Shown here: positions 29,001 to 36,253 of the stretch, in pieces
How positions within the stretch are numbered: position 1 is the stretch's first letter
Layout of the letters: each line of letters starts with the position of its first letter
Origin: Dyella telluris
GTDB taxonomy: Bacteria; Pseudomonadota; Gammaproteobacteria; Xanthomonadales; Rhodanobacteraceae
Assembly: GCF_014297575.1 (NCBI RefSeq)
Contig: NZ_CP060412.1
Coordinates: forward strand, 4,774,001-4,838,000
Length of the DNA: 64,000 bases
Direction: 5' to 3'
The notes under the pieces: generated by a model
Databases searched by the model: none
What the model was told of the DNA's origin: nothing
What the model saw: only the letters and a program-made list of their open reading frames with translations
Position numbers and translations under genes: made by a program

Positions 29001-30103
29001 GCGCCGCTCAAGGCCAGCGAGCCGCCGTTGAGCGAGATGCCGCCACCGGACAAACCGGTCGTGGCAATCGTCCCGCCTGCGGCAACCGCCTGATCACTGC
29101 TGATCGCCACGTTGCCGGCCGCAGCGCCCGTAGCGCCATTGGCGGAGATCGTGTTTGCATTGGCGACGGCACCGCCGCTGCCGATGAGTTGCACCGTGCC
29201 GCCCACACCACCATTGATGTTGCTGACACCATTCGCCTCGACGATGCCGGTGTTGTTCACCATCTGGGTGAACAGGCCTGGGGTTGCCGAAGCCTGCAGC
29301 ACCACCATGCCGCCATCCGACTCCAGTGTTCCGGCGTTGCTCACCGCCGTGCCCGAGCCGTTGGACAGCGCCCCTGTCAGCGTGACATTGATCAGGTTGT
29401 TGCCGTCGAAATCCAGCGTGGCGTGATCGGCGCCATCCAGGAAGATGTGGCCTCCGTTGGCAACGATCATGCCGTCGCTGTTTACGCCACCGCCGATCAG
29501 CACCACCCCGCCACCGGTGGCGGCAGTGATCGTGCCGTGATTGACCACGCTGCCTGTCAGGCTGCTCGCGTCAAGGTGAAAGCTCTGCGCGCCACCGGCC
29601 AGCGTCGTCGGATCCATGTCCAGCGTACTGGCCACCAGGCCGCCCACGTTGAGGCTGGCCGTACTGCCGAACACAATGCCGGCGGGATTGACCAGGAACA
29701 GCTGCCCGTTGGCGCTGAGGTTGCCGAAGATCTGCGAGGCCGTCGGCGAGGACGAGCCGATGCCGATGCGATTGAGCGCAATGGCGTTGGCACTCGGCTG
29801 CATGAAGCTGACCGTGGAACCTTGGGCGATGTCGAAACTGGACCAGTTCATGGCGAGCTGGGCGGAGCTCTGGGTCACGGTCAATGTGGTGCCTGTGGTG
29901 TTTACACTGGCCACGCCACTGACGATGCTGCCGCCCGTGGGCAGCGTGCCGGCCGCGGGACCGGCCGCCACCGCCTCGCCACAAGGCCACAACGAAGCTG
30001 CCGCGATGCCCAGCAACGACAGGCTGAGCGGCAGCAACTTGTGCTTCAGGCGACTGGTGGAGGGAGATGCGGCGCGTAGCGTGCGGTCATGCATGCGATT
30101 CAT
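23054..30103 (-). CDS. TpsA filamentous-hemagglutinin-like adhesin
   Basis: The 2349-residue exoprotein of a two-partner secretion system. I chose ATG 30103 because AGGGAG sits 6 bases upstream. A long leader ends near residue 47 (GEAVAA). The TPS secretion domain follows with hallmark motifs ALNRI (109-113) and LVNPAGIVFG (about 138-146). The body is a beta-helix of many 100-150-residue repeats with recurring elements such as GGFSLTNGGALTV, SLTGSSSGATSL and NQLQGAVSLIGGNTAINNA, rich in Gly, Ser, Thr and Asn. The last 150 residues differ (YAFGTLPYVVDVIGLPPAYF). The mature chain has only two cysteines, Cys2338 and Cys2346, close to the C-terminus. TpsB ends 13 bases upstream. It likely mediates adhesion or biofilm formation. 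Confidence 0.93.
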   Translation of the reverse strand: MNRMHDRTLRAASPSTSRLKHKLLPLSLSLLGIAAASLWPCGEAVAAGPAAGTLPTGGSIVSGVASVNTTGTTLTVTQSSAQLAMNWSSFDIAQGSTVSFMQPSANAIALNRIGIGSSSPTASQIFGNLSANGQLFLVNPAGIVFGSTASLNVGGLVASTLDMDPTTLAGGAQSFHLDASSLTGSVVNHGTITAATGGGVVLIGGGVNSDGMIVANGGHIFLDGADHATLDFDGNNLINVTLTGALSNGSGTAVSNAGTLESDGGMVVLQASATPGLFTQMVNNTGIVEANGVSNINGGVGGTVQLIGSGGAVANANTISANGATGAAAGNVAISSDQAVAAGGTIATTGLSGGGISLNGGSLALSGAVNAGASAVTLTSGAGIAQSGGSVVTAALLTGESIGGTTLSNSNMIQSVDNFTSHGGFTLNNGSALQVGTLSASNGAVALTTSGTGSDLTFTGNVSAQSLSLNSGGAVSQSGGVLTANSLSGSSVEGTTLGQANLINSLTGFSAKGFTLVNAGALDVTGSLSGTGNGNVSLTTTSGGLSIDGVVSGGANVSLTGAGSLTVNADVAASSTLNLVGSSITQTSGSITAPLLTGQSTSVTTLNSMGNSIFQLNSFSAGGFSLTNGGALTVAGPVISTGNISLSTSAGDLNVLGMVSGSNVGLTSGNNLALMSAVTARGTLDLQGQSITQTAGTLTANQLIGSSTGSASMAQYNAISSLGAFTSSGLSLANTGTLNVMGVVSSSGGISLTSKNGSLLLSGSLSGGLVALNASNGLVAQTGGGLSATTLAVSSQGDTTLTGGSNSITNLGNFRIGGALDLKNNGAIAQNGTLYVGGDTTLDATGNTITLGNGNQLTGAVSLAGGTSVINNAMPLNLGASTVSGNLSAITTGGAITQSGALSVSGTSSFNAAGGAITLGGSNQLQGAVSLAGGDTLINNVGPLIFGASTVTGALSASTGNASITQIGPLTVTGSSTFHAGTGAITLTGNNQMQGAVSLVGGNAAINNAAALTLGSSDILGSLAATTDNADISQSSGTSLNVSGASMFNAGSGSIALDNANNSLGMSVGLYGANVSATNLGSLNISSLGIGANGSLSLISTHGSLSLPSGSINTGSGDLVLKAGGGSLALPGNLAGGNVTLSSLNDLVLSSAVTATHTVSLTSSGGAISQNGNGLITADTLTGGSFGGTSLGLANQVAQLGGFSASSFAMGNGQTLTVTGPLSSAGDVGLTISHGDLKLNGAMDGANSTLMVQNGNLAVNGAVSVTNLSLSALAGTITEGAGGNIAVTGSLTGSSSGSTSLDQANNLAVLGSFTAGGFSLTNGQSLVTTGTLNSTGGAALAVTRGNLQLNGLIQASDLTLKAVGDISEGASSAISANSLGGQSGGNATFTQAGNSIGSIANFSSGGDFSLSNDAAIVQSGTSTLAVQGTTALNAGNHAITLGNANQLQGAVSLIGGNTAINNARALTLGASNVSGNLVASTSSTGAAINQSAPLSVTGTSTFTADTAAGTGAISLADADNTFGSSVSVTGTGIALRSNGDLHLGVVSDGANGAVSLVSGGTLYLPSAVIDTGTSDLTLSALGGSLVTGGALRGAHVALAGAQGIALANDISATQSLSLVASGGAISQTAGVLSTPVLTGSSQGATTLTGVNRVGQLAGFTANGFSLANTGALLVGGPLDSVGRVALSTSGGDLTLQGAVNGTDVSLVASGGAVKQSGGALVANSLSGSSTGASALNQRGNAIGSLGNYSSGGDFSLVDASALTVSGVLSSAGYLAMSVGGDLVLANAVSGQTVVLDAAAGSITQTGGTLTAGTLAGDSGGSTTLAQANQVGNLGSYRSGGDFSFTNGMAITQSSSLQVQGATTLNAGTNAITLTHRANGLIGAVSITGGDTEIVNEGPLVFGASQINGNLSATSTDPAIGQVGALHVTGSSYFNAGNDSIVLTDAGNQLTGPVTAIGTGIAITNAGDLHIASLTNGANGAVSLMSLGGTLYLPVSAIATGNADLLLMSGNGMLTTAGDLGGANIALMGGGGISLGHAVTATNNLSLVSSQGSISQGAGTVAAASLTGSSSGATSLTGANRVGSIGSFNANGFSLTNAGGLSVGGPLLSTGNVLLVTQAGDLDITGTVSGTAVTLKAAGAINEGPAGNIVATTLSGSAGGVTALGTKGQPVTNHIGTLGGFQSPAGFSLTNGQTLTLASVGGSSYTVDAGTSPLYLAVLDGSLLQLGTTPLYDSVGTFAASEHIGLSSAPIYAFGTLPYVVDVIGLPPAYFYALDRQGNPLPEAGSSSTNLSSTSSIGSAVIGYNRQDAYIDASQVTGGSVGYGVVPTGIRLPPGLEACDPRRAAECRNE

Positions 30104-30116
30104 GGTCATCTCCCTC

Positions 30117-31817
30117 TCAGAACGTAAAGCCGAAACGGGCGTACACGTGGTAGCCCTTGCCGTCGGAGGCATTGAGCGAACTCAGCGCCTTGGCCGCGTC
30201 CACGTGCAGCTCGAAACGGTGAAAGCGCGGCAGGCGGAACACGAAGCCCGCACCGATATCGCTGACCTCTTTGCTGGTCACGCCATTGAGGCGATTGCCG
30301 CCCACGGGCCAGCCGCGGGCATAGTCGACAAAGGTTTCCAGCTCCAGCAGCTCGCGCCACGGACGGGCATGAAACGGCGACACGGCATCGGCAAAGCCCG
30401 GGGCGTCCACGTGATACTCCACCGAGGTGTAATAGCCGCGATCGGCCAGCACGTCGGCAATCGGATAGGCACGGACGTTGTCCGGCCCACCGATCACAAA
30501 CTGTTCCATCGGCGTCAGAGCATCATCGGTGTACTGGCCGGAGAACTTGAAATACAGGCGTTGCGTTGGCGTCAGAAACTGCAGGCGCGTATAGGCGAGC
30601 TTGGCCACGGTGAAACTGTCGTCGTGTCCTGGGCTCACCAGGTCCACCTGCGAAGGAGAGCGATTACTGATCGACTGGCGCACAGCCACCTGCAAGAGGT
30701 CGACTCCATGGAACCGCGTGTCCGTGTGATTCATGGAGAACCCGAGTTCGGCCACGTCGAATCGCTCGTCGGACATCAGCATCACGCTGCTGTTGAGCTT
30801 GGACTCTTCGCGAATCAGCCTGAACGTACCCAGCGCCTGCAGGTTGGGCGTGTTGATGAACTTCCAGTCGGCGCCGCCGTACCAGGTCGAGGTGGGGCCA
30901 TGCACGTGCAGCGAGGCAAAGACGCCGCTATCCACTTCAAGCTGGCTGCGCGTGCCACCGAACACGGCCGTGAGGCCTGACACCGGCAGGATGGGCGCGC
31001 GATAGCTCAGCGAACCAAACAGGCTCTGCGCGGGAGCGAAGGCGTAGTCGAAATTGGCGTTGAAGACATCGCCATAACCCAGCGGGCTGTTCCAGGTCAG
31101 GCCCGCCTGCGCGTGATAGCGGCCCGTCACATCGGTGCCGTAGTTGTTGCCACCAAGCGTGAACACGTACGGACGCTTGTCTTCCTGCGCCACCATGATC
31201 AGGTCGGTTTCGCCGGTGTGTTCCCCCGGCTGGAAGGTGGAGGTAATCGCCACACCCGGAAGATCGCGCGCGTACAGCAGCGCCGTATCCACGTCATCCT
31301 TCTGCAGCGACTGGCCTTTGAGGTGCTCGGCGGGTGCCGCGATGATGCGCGCGCTGTAATGCGAAGCCCCCTGCACCACCACCTTGCCGATGGTGCCTTC
31401 CAGCACCCGGATTTCGACGACCTGATCAGGCCCGACCGACTGCGCCGGCACGACAGCCTGCGCCACGATAAAGCCGCTCTTGCGGTAGCGCTGGGTGATG
31501 ACGCCGGCCACCTCATTCATCTGCGCAACGCTCAGCCGGGGTTGCCCCGCCGCGCCGGTCAGCCTGGTGTACTGCTCGTCTGCCAGCGCCTGCATGCTCG
31601 CCGGCGTGATGTGCGCAGACGCATGCTCACCTACGCCGGTCACACGAAAACCGCGCACGACGATCGTCGCCGAATGCGCGTCGCCCGTTGCCGATATTGC
31701 AGAAGCGCTGTGGTTGCCTGACGTCGGCGATGCCGTCGCGTCGTCCCTGTCCTGCGCATAAAGTTGCCCACTGCCCACGGCCAAAGCCAGGGCAGCCGCA
31801 AGGCATGCCATTCGCAC
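30117..31817 (-). CDS. TpsB outer-membrane transporter (FhaC/ShlB/HMW1B family)
   Basis: This 566-residue two-partner secretion pore exports the TpsA protein encoded directly downstream. It has a signal peptide (about 1-22, ending GSGQLYA). POTRA-type repeats follow, with VVEIRVLEGTIGKVVVQGAS and a segment ending near DLPGVAITSTFQPGEHTGE. The 16-strand barrel has the family motif region FVIGGPDNVRAYP and ends in YHVYARFGFTF. The GTG start at 31817 has GGGGGA 7 bases upstream. ATG at 31811 is an alternative. TpsB-then-TpsA order with a 13-base gap indicates one transcript. Confidence 0.94.
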   Translation of the reverse strand: MRMACLAAALALAVGSGQLYAQDRDDATASPTSGNHSASAISATGDAHSATIVVRGFRVTGVGEHASAHITPASMQALADEQYTRLTGAAGQPRLSVAQMNEVAGVITQRYRKSGFIVAQAVVPAQSVGPDQVVEIRVLEGTIGKVVVQGASHYSARIIAAPAEHLKGQSLQKDDVDTALLYARDLPGVAITSTFQPGEHTGETDLIMVAQEDKRPYVFTLGGNNYGTDVTGRYHAQAGLTWNSPLGYGDVFNANFDYAFAPAQSLFGSLSYRAPILPVSGLTAVFGGTRSQLEVDSGVFASLHVHGPTSTWYGGADWKFINTPNLQALGTFRLIREESKLNSSVMLMSDERFDVAELGFSMNHTDTRFHGVDLLQVAVRQSISNRSPSQVDLVSPGHDDSFTVAKLAYTRLQFLTPTQRLYFKFSGQYTDDALTPMEQFVIGGPDNVRAYPIADVLADRGYYTSVEYHVDAPGFADAVSPFHARPWRELLELETFVDYARGWPVGGNRLNGVTSKEVSDIGAGFVFRLPRFHRFELHVDAAKALSSLNASDGKGYHVYARFGFTF

Positions 31818-32065
31818 TGTGGATTCCCCCTGTAGAAACCGCTTCGCACCGCAGCCCCTGCGCCGCGATGACCGGGGACCCTTCCCCCGAAAGAGCCGGA
31901 TAATGCATTAGTGCGTCACGAATGGCACGTGCCGCGTCGCGCGGTGATCGACAAACACGCCGCACGCCGGCCGCTTGCGCAAGTACACCTACAACTTATG
32001 GCCAAGTCCCGCCCGGATGGACGGACGGCAAAACACCCGCGCCGTGCGCAACACGCCAAACTCCT

Positions 32066-32710
32066 TCAGGCTCGTGTCTGCAGTGCGAGCCACGCCGACA
32101 GACAGGCGAGCTTCTGCTCTTTTCGCCAGGGCCGCCCTGCGACCACGCCCATGATCCTCAGGCGTGCGAGCTGCTCCGTTGACGACAAACCCAGGGATTT
32201 CCCCGCGAGATCGGGAAGCGACTTCTCATCCAGTTCCACGAGGCCGATGCCGCATTCACTGAAGGCGTGCCGGATGGCATCGCGCACGGCCAACGCCTCG
32301 GCCACCGGCACATGCTCCGCCCAGGCCAGGCTGTAGGAAAGGAGATCGGTGATCCAACCCGCCCGATTGACCAGCAGCGCACCCACCACCGTTGCCGCAC
32401 CCGCCGATTCCAGTCGCGCCAGCAGCATGCGTAGTCCGCGGGTGGCCTGCTGCTCCTGTCGATGGCGTCCTGTCGCCACGGCATCCGCGGCTTCCTGCAT
32501 GGCCCTGCCATTCGATTCGCGGATCAGCTCGGAGGCGACACCATAAGGCTCCAGCGAAAGCCGGTCACCCTCGGCACGGGTTTCAAGAAACGTGGAAAAA
32601 GCGATGCGAGGCTCGCCCGCCTCGTCCATCAATCCCACGGCAACCGCGCCACCTTTGCACGCGCGCAACCCAAGGGCGGCTCGATGCGATTGAAGCTGCG
32701 GATGTGACAT
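32066..32710 (-). CDS. conserved hypothetical protein
   Basis: This 214-residue protein starts at ATG 32710 with GGAGGA about 4 bases upstream. It has no leader and no membrane helix. The opening (LGLRACKGGAVAVGLMDEAG) looks like the first beta-hairpin of an ASKHA/RNase H-like fold, a weak impression. The middle is mostly helical with many Arg and Glu. It is 42 bases downstream of an exported hypothetical and probably in the same operon. I do not recognise its function. Confidence 0.65.
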   Translation of the reverse strand: MSHPQLQSHRAALGLRACKGGAVAVGLMDEAGEPRIAFSTFLETRAEGDRLSLEPYGVASELIRESNGRAMQEAADAVATGRHRQEQQATRGLRMLLARLESAGAATVVGALLVNRAGWITDLLSYSLAWAEHVPVAEALAVRDAIRHAFSECGIGLVELDEKSLPDLAGKSLGLSSTEQLARLRIMGVVAGRPWRKEQKLACLSAWLALQTRA

Positions 32711-32752
32711 CGATTCCTCCACGACGACACGCGCGAAGATCCAGCAGGGAAA

Positions 32753-33565
32753 TCAGGACACGGCCTCCATGACCGTCGATACCACATGCCAGCCGGTGGC
32801 ATCGTGCTTCATCACGGCTTTGTACGAGCCGGCACAAAGGGAGCCGCAGTAATAACCGAAGGATACGTCGTAGTTGCCGTCGGCACGACGAACCGGCAAG
32901 CCGATCGAATACTGCATCTGCAGCGGGGACACGGGATGCTGCGGATCTTCCGGCGGCTTCCAGCTACTGCCTGGAAGCGTCTCGATGCCATCACGCTTGA
33001 GCCGCGCCACCACCTCGGGAGCCAGGTCGGTTCCGCGGGAACTGTCCGGCGACTGGAGCAGCACGAAATAGCTCGCCCGCGTCGATGCACCCGCACCCGT
33101 GCGCTGCGGATCGAACTGATACCGGATCAGCGCCTCGGCCATGCCCTGCAGATCCGGCGCTGGGTGCGTCTTCGCCATGAGCTCGGCATCCGCCCTCGCC
33201 CTGGCCTCGGCAACCTGCTGACGGATGTCGGCCTTGGCCACGCACGCCACGCCCGGCAGGGAACGCAGGCACGCCAGTCCGGTGGATTCATTGAGGGTGA
33301 TCAGGAAGTGCTTTTCGCCACTGACCGCCTCAATCGTCACCATCTCGATCACCCATTCCTGCGTGGCCGGCTCGAAGCGCATGGTCGGAATGGAGAAACT
33401 CTGGCTGGAGGAGACCTGCCGCGTGAGGTTGGTTGCCACGCCCATGACGACTTCATGGGGAAGCGCGGGCTGAAGCTCATCCGCGGCTACGGGAGAAATC
33501 CGGCAGACGCCCATCACGACCATGCCAGCCACCAGCCATACGCGCAAACGAAAACACGGTGGCAT
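32753..33565 (-). CDS. exported protein of unknown function
   Basis: This 270-residue protein starts at ATG 33565 with GGGAGG about 6 bases upstream. A hydrophobic leader (LRVWLVAGMVVMGV) ends near AADE. The mature part has two Cys pairs (LACLRSLPGVACVA; YYCGSLCAGSY) that could form disulfides in the periplasm, and a Glu/Ala-rich helix between. The C-terminal beta-rich part ends YKAVMKHDATGWHVVSTVM. I do not recognise the family. The following gene begins 42 bases on, and the pair stands between the TPS genes and the LacI regulator. Confidence 0.7.
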   Translation of the reverse strand: MPPCFRLRVWLVAGMVVMGVCRISPVAADELQPALPHEVVMGVATNLTRQVSSSQSFSIPTMRFEPATQEWVIEMVTIEAVSGEKHFLITLNESTGLACLRSLPGVACVAKADIRQQVAEARARADAELMAKTHPAPDLQGMAEALIRYQFDPQRTGAGASTRASYFVLLQSPDSSRGTDLAPEVVARLKRDGIETLPGSSWKPPEDPQHPVSPLQMQYSIGLPVRRADGNYDVSFGYYCGSLCAGSYKAVMKHDATGWHVVSTVMEAVS

Positions 33566-33629
33566 GCCCAACCTCCCGTCCACGAAAGTTTTCCGGCCCA
33601 CGCTAACGTGCCTGAATTGAGCGCCTTCT

Positions 33630-34706
33630 CTAGCGTTGCCGCGAACGCGGCGCCGTAGACCCGCGCACGATCAGATCCGCCGACAATACGCGCTTGCGCG
33701 GCGGCACGCCCGGATCATTGAGCAACTCGATCAGCATGGCCATGGCCTCGCGGCCCAGCGCGTTCTTGGGCTGCGCCATGGTGGTCAGCGCGGGCGTGGT
33801 GTAGCGCGCGAAGCGGATATCGTCGAAGCCGACGACCGATACATCCTCCGGCACGCGCAAGCCGTGGCCGCTCAGGGCACGCAGGGCGCCGATGGCCATC
33901 TCGTCGTTGGCGCAGAACACCGCACTGAACGACTGCCCTTGAGACAGCAGCAGCTCGATGGCGCGCTCGCCCGCTTCAATCGAGAAATCACCCACGGCCA
34001 TCAGTGCCCCGTTCACCGGAACATCCGCGCGCTGCAGGGCCAGTCGATAACCCTGTTCGCGATCCACGCAGATCGGGCTGCTCGACGGGCCGCCAATGAA
34101 GGCGATGTCGCGGTGCCCCAGTGTCACCAGGTAATCGACGGCAATGCCCGCCGCTGCGACGTTGTCCACATAGACGCTGGAGATCTGGTTGTCCTTGACG
34201 TACTCGCAGGCGTTGACCACCGGCAGGCGCCCGTGGATGGGTATGGCCGGCACGCGATGGGACATGGTGATGATGCCGTCGGCCTGTCGCGCCGCCACCA
34301 TGTCCGCATAGGCCTGCTCGCGCACCAGGCTGCTCTGGGTTTCGCCCAGCAGCACGGAGTAGCCACTTTCGTGCGCCACCTGCTCGATGCCGCGGATGAC
34401 CTCGGAGAAGAAGGGGTTGGCGATATCCGGCAGCAACGCCACGATCAGCCGTGTGCGCGCGGTGCGCAGGTTGCGGGCGAGCGCGTTGGGCGTGTAGCCC
34501 AGCCGCTTCACCACCTCATGGATGTGTTGCCGGGTGGTCTCGCTGACCACCTCAGGACGCTGCAACGCCCGCGACACCGTAGCCACGGAAACATTGGCCG
34601 CCGCCGCGATCTCCTTGACCGTCCGGGCGCGACCCGGCTGCACCGGCGCCACCGGCTTCGGTTCGCCGGCACCCTGTCGCTTGCGCTTGGATCCATCCCC
34701 ACTCAC
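33630..34706 (-). CDS. LacI-family repressor of the adjacent glycoside-oxidation operon
   Basis: This 358-residue protein begins at GTG 34706 with GGAGG upstream. A basic tail of about 25 residues precedes the LacI helix-turn-helix (TVKEIAAAANVSVATVSRAL) and hinge (RLGYTPNALARNLRT). A periplasmic-binding-type effector domain follows (LLPDIANPFFSEVIRGIEQV; VFCANDEMAIGALRALSGHG; VVGFDDIRFARYTTPALTTM). It is divergent from the operon at 35054. The two matching palindromes between them are its likely operators. The inducer is probably a sugar from the pathway, by analogy only. Confidence 0.93.
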   Translation of the reverse strand: MSGDGSKRKRQGAGEPKPVAPVQPGRARTVKEIAAAANVSVATVSRALQRPEVVSETTRQHIHEVVKRLGYTPNALARNLRTARTRLIVALLPDIANPFFSEVIRGIEQVAHESGYSVLLGETQSSLVREQAYADMVAARQADGIITMSHRVPAIPIHGRLPVVNACEYVKDNQISSVYVDNVAAAGIAVDYLVTLGHRDIAFIGGPSSSPICVDREQGYRLALQRADVPVNGALMAVGDFSIEAGERAIELLLSQGQSFSAVFCANDEMAIGALRALSGHGLRVPEDVSVVGFDDIRFARYTTPALTTMAQPKNALGREAMAMLIELLNDPGVPPRKRVLSADLIVRGSTAPRSRQR

Positions 34707-34826
34707 GAGCCGGCGCCTCCCTCAATGTTGCATTGCTTAGGACGATACCACTGGCCTTTTGGCCACCCATTCACGCGCAGAACGCACAACCGGCCGAAAC
34801 CATCGGGTGCGCATTGATGCAGTGCA

Positions 34827-34842
34827 ATGTAATGGATTACAT
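34827..34842. promoter_or_regulatory. candidate LacI-family operator 1
   Basis: ATGTAATGGATTACAT has perfect 7-bp arms around GG. It matches operator 2 at 13 of 16 positions and lies about 120 bases upstream of the LacI gene start. Confidence 0.7.
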
Positions 34843-34962
34843 GAAATCGTTGCATCTGCTTTTAAGCATCTGTTACATATTTTAGCCGATTCGTGTGCAT
34901 CAGCTGCCAGAGGGCGGGGAAATCCCTCCAGGTGATGTGATTGAAGCCTAAGTTTTATGCGG

Positions 34963-34978
34963 ATGTAATCGAATACAT
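34963..34978. promoter_or_regulatory. candidate LacI-family operator 2
   Basis: ATGTAATCGAATACAT has a central TCGA, usual for LacI-family sites, and lies 75 bases upstream of the first operon gene. It is 136 bases from operator 1 centre to centre, close to 13 helical turns, so looping between the two sites is possible. Confidence 0.7.
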
Positions 34979-35053
34979 TCGACGTCGGACGAACCGCATC
35001 GGAGGGGACATGGCAGACCACCTGGCATCGGCGACCGCCCTGGGGGCGGCACG

Positions 35054-36253
35054 ATGAAGAAGCTCGGCATGGGCCTTGTAGGCCCGGGCTTCATCGCCGC
35101 GCATCACCTCGACGCCGTGCGTCGCCTGGGCAACGTCGACATCGTCGGCATCGCCGGCTCCAGCCTCGAATCAGCCAGCAAGCGGGCACGTGAACTGGGC
35201 GTTGGCCATGCCTATGCCAGTTACCGGGATCTGCTGGCTGACCCGGCGATTCACGTCGTGCACAACACCACGCCCAACCACCTGCACCGCGAGGTGTCGC
35301 TGGCCGCGTTGCGTGCCGGCAAGCACGTGATCTCCGACAAGCCGCTGGCCAGCAGCGCCGAGGAAAGCCGCGAGCTCTTCGAAGCCGCGCGCGACGCTGG
35401 CCTGGCCAATGTGGTGACCTTCAACTATCGCGGGCACGCCTTGATCCAGCAGGCGCGCAGCATGATTGCCAAGGGCAAGCTGGGCGCGCCCGTGTTCGTG
35501 CACGGCCGCTACCTGCAGGACTGGCTGACCGACGAGTCGACCTACACCTGGCGGCTCGACCCGAAGCTGGGCGGCGCGAGCTCCGCGCTGGGAGATATCG
35601 GCTCGCACTGGTGCGACCTTGCCGAGCACGTCACCGGCTCGCGCATCACCGCCGTGCTGGCCGACCTGCATACCGTGGTACCGGTTCGACAGGCGCCCGC
35701 CTCATCGGCCAAGGCGTTCGCGAAGCAGGACCGGTCCGTGCAGCAGCGCGCGGTGAAGATCACCAGCGAAGACCTGGCCAGCGTGCTGCTGCGCTTCGAG
35801 AACGGCGCGCGTGGCTGCCTTGTGGTCGGCCAGGTGTTGCCGGGCCACAAGAACGACCTGCGCCTGGAAGTCAACGGCCGCACGGCCTCGGTTGCTTGGC
35901 AGCAGGAACAACCCAACCAGCTGTGGCTTGGCCACCACGCGCAGGCGAACACCGTGCTGGAGCGAGACCCGGCCCGGCTGGATCCTGCCGCGCGCGGTTA
36001 CGCGCACCTGCCCGCCGGCCATCCGGAAGCGTGGAGCGATGCCTTCCGCAACCTGATCGCCGACGCCTATACATGGATACGCCGCGGCGGCACGCCGGAA
36101 ACGCGACCCGCCGCCCTGCCCACCTTTGCCGATGGCTACCGCAACAGCCTGGTGATTGACGCGATGCTTCGCAGTCACGCCGCTGGCGGTGTCTGGCAGA
36201 ACGTCGACGAACCCATCGCATCGAAACGCAAGAACAAGGGGAAACGGGGATGA
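35054..36253 (+). CDS. Gfo/Idh/MocA-family NAD(P)-dependent sugar oxidoreductase
   Basis: These enzymes oxidise or reduce sugar hydroxyl groups with bound NAD(P). The 399-residue protein has the nucleotide loop GLVGPGFIAAHH (near 8-18), the DKP motif at 95-97 (equivalent of the usual EKP) and the family catalytic segment LGDIGSHWCDL with His185. No leader is present, so it is cytoplasmic. It is first in the eight-gene operon and overlaps the transporter gene as ATGA. In this pathway it would interconvert 3-keto and 3-hydroxy sugars inside the cell. Cofactor and substrate are inferred. Confidence 0.9.
   Translation: MKKLGMGLVGPGFIAAHHLDAVRRLGNVDIVGIAGSSLESASKRARELGVGHAYASYRDLLADPAIHVVHNTTPNHLHREVSLAALRAGKHVISDKPLASSAEESRELFEAARDAGLANVVTFNYRGHALIQQARSMIAKGKLGAPVFVHGRYLQDWLTDESTYTWRLDPKLGGASSALGDIGSHWCDLAEHVTGSRITAVLADLHTVVPVRQAPASSAKAFAKQDRSVQQRAVKITSEDLASVLLRFENGARGCLVVGQVLPGHKNDLRLEVNGRTASVAWQQEQPNQLWLGHHAQANTVLERDPARLDPAARGYAHLPAGHPEAWSDAFRNLIADAYTWIRRGGTPETRPAALPTFADGYRNSLVIDAMLRSHAAGGVWQNVDEPIASKRKNKGKRG

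Larger units (their letters stand above)
34707..35053. other. divergent regulatory region of the LacI gene and the oxidation operon
   Basis: 347 bases, AT-richer than the surroundings, with no gene. It carries the two 16-bp palindromes at 34827-34842 and 34963-34978 and must hold the promoters of both directions. I cannot place the -35/-10 elements with confidence. Confidence 0.6.

Noticed and set aside
23100..29900. Regularly repeated DNA considered as a CRISPR or tandem repeat array
   Set aside because: The repeats are protein-coding beta-helix units of 100-150 residues with drift, not short identical repeats with spacers.
34810..35053. Riboswitch in the divergent lacI region
   Set aside because: The palindromes are symmetric protein-binding sites, and no conserved riboswitch core is visible.
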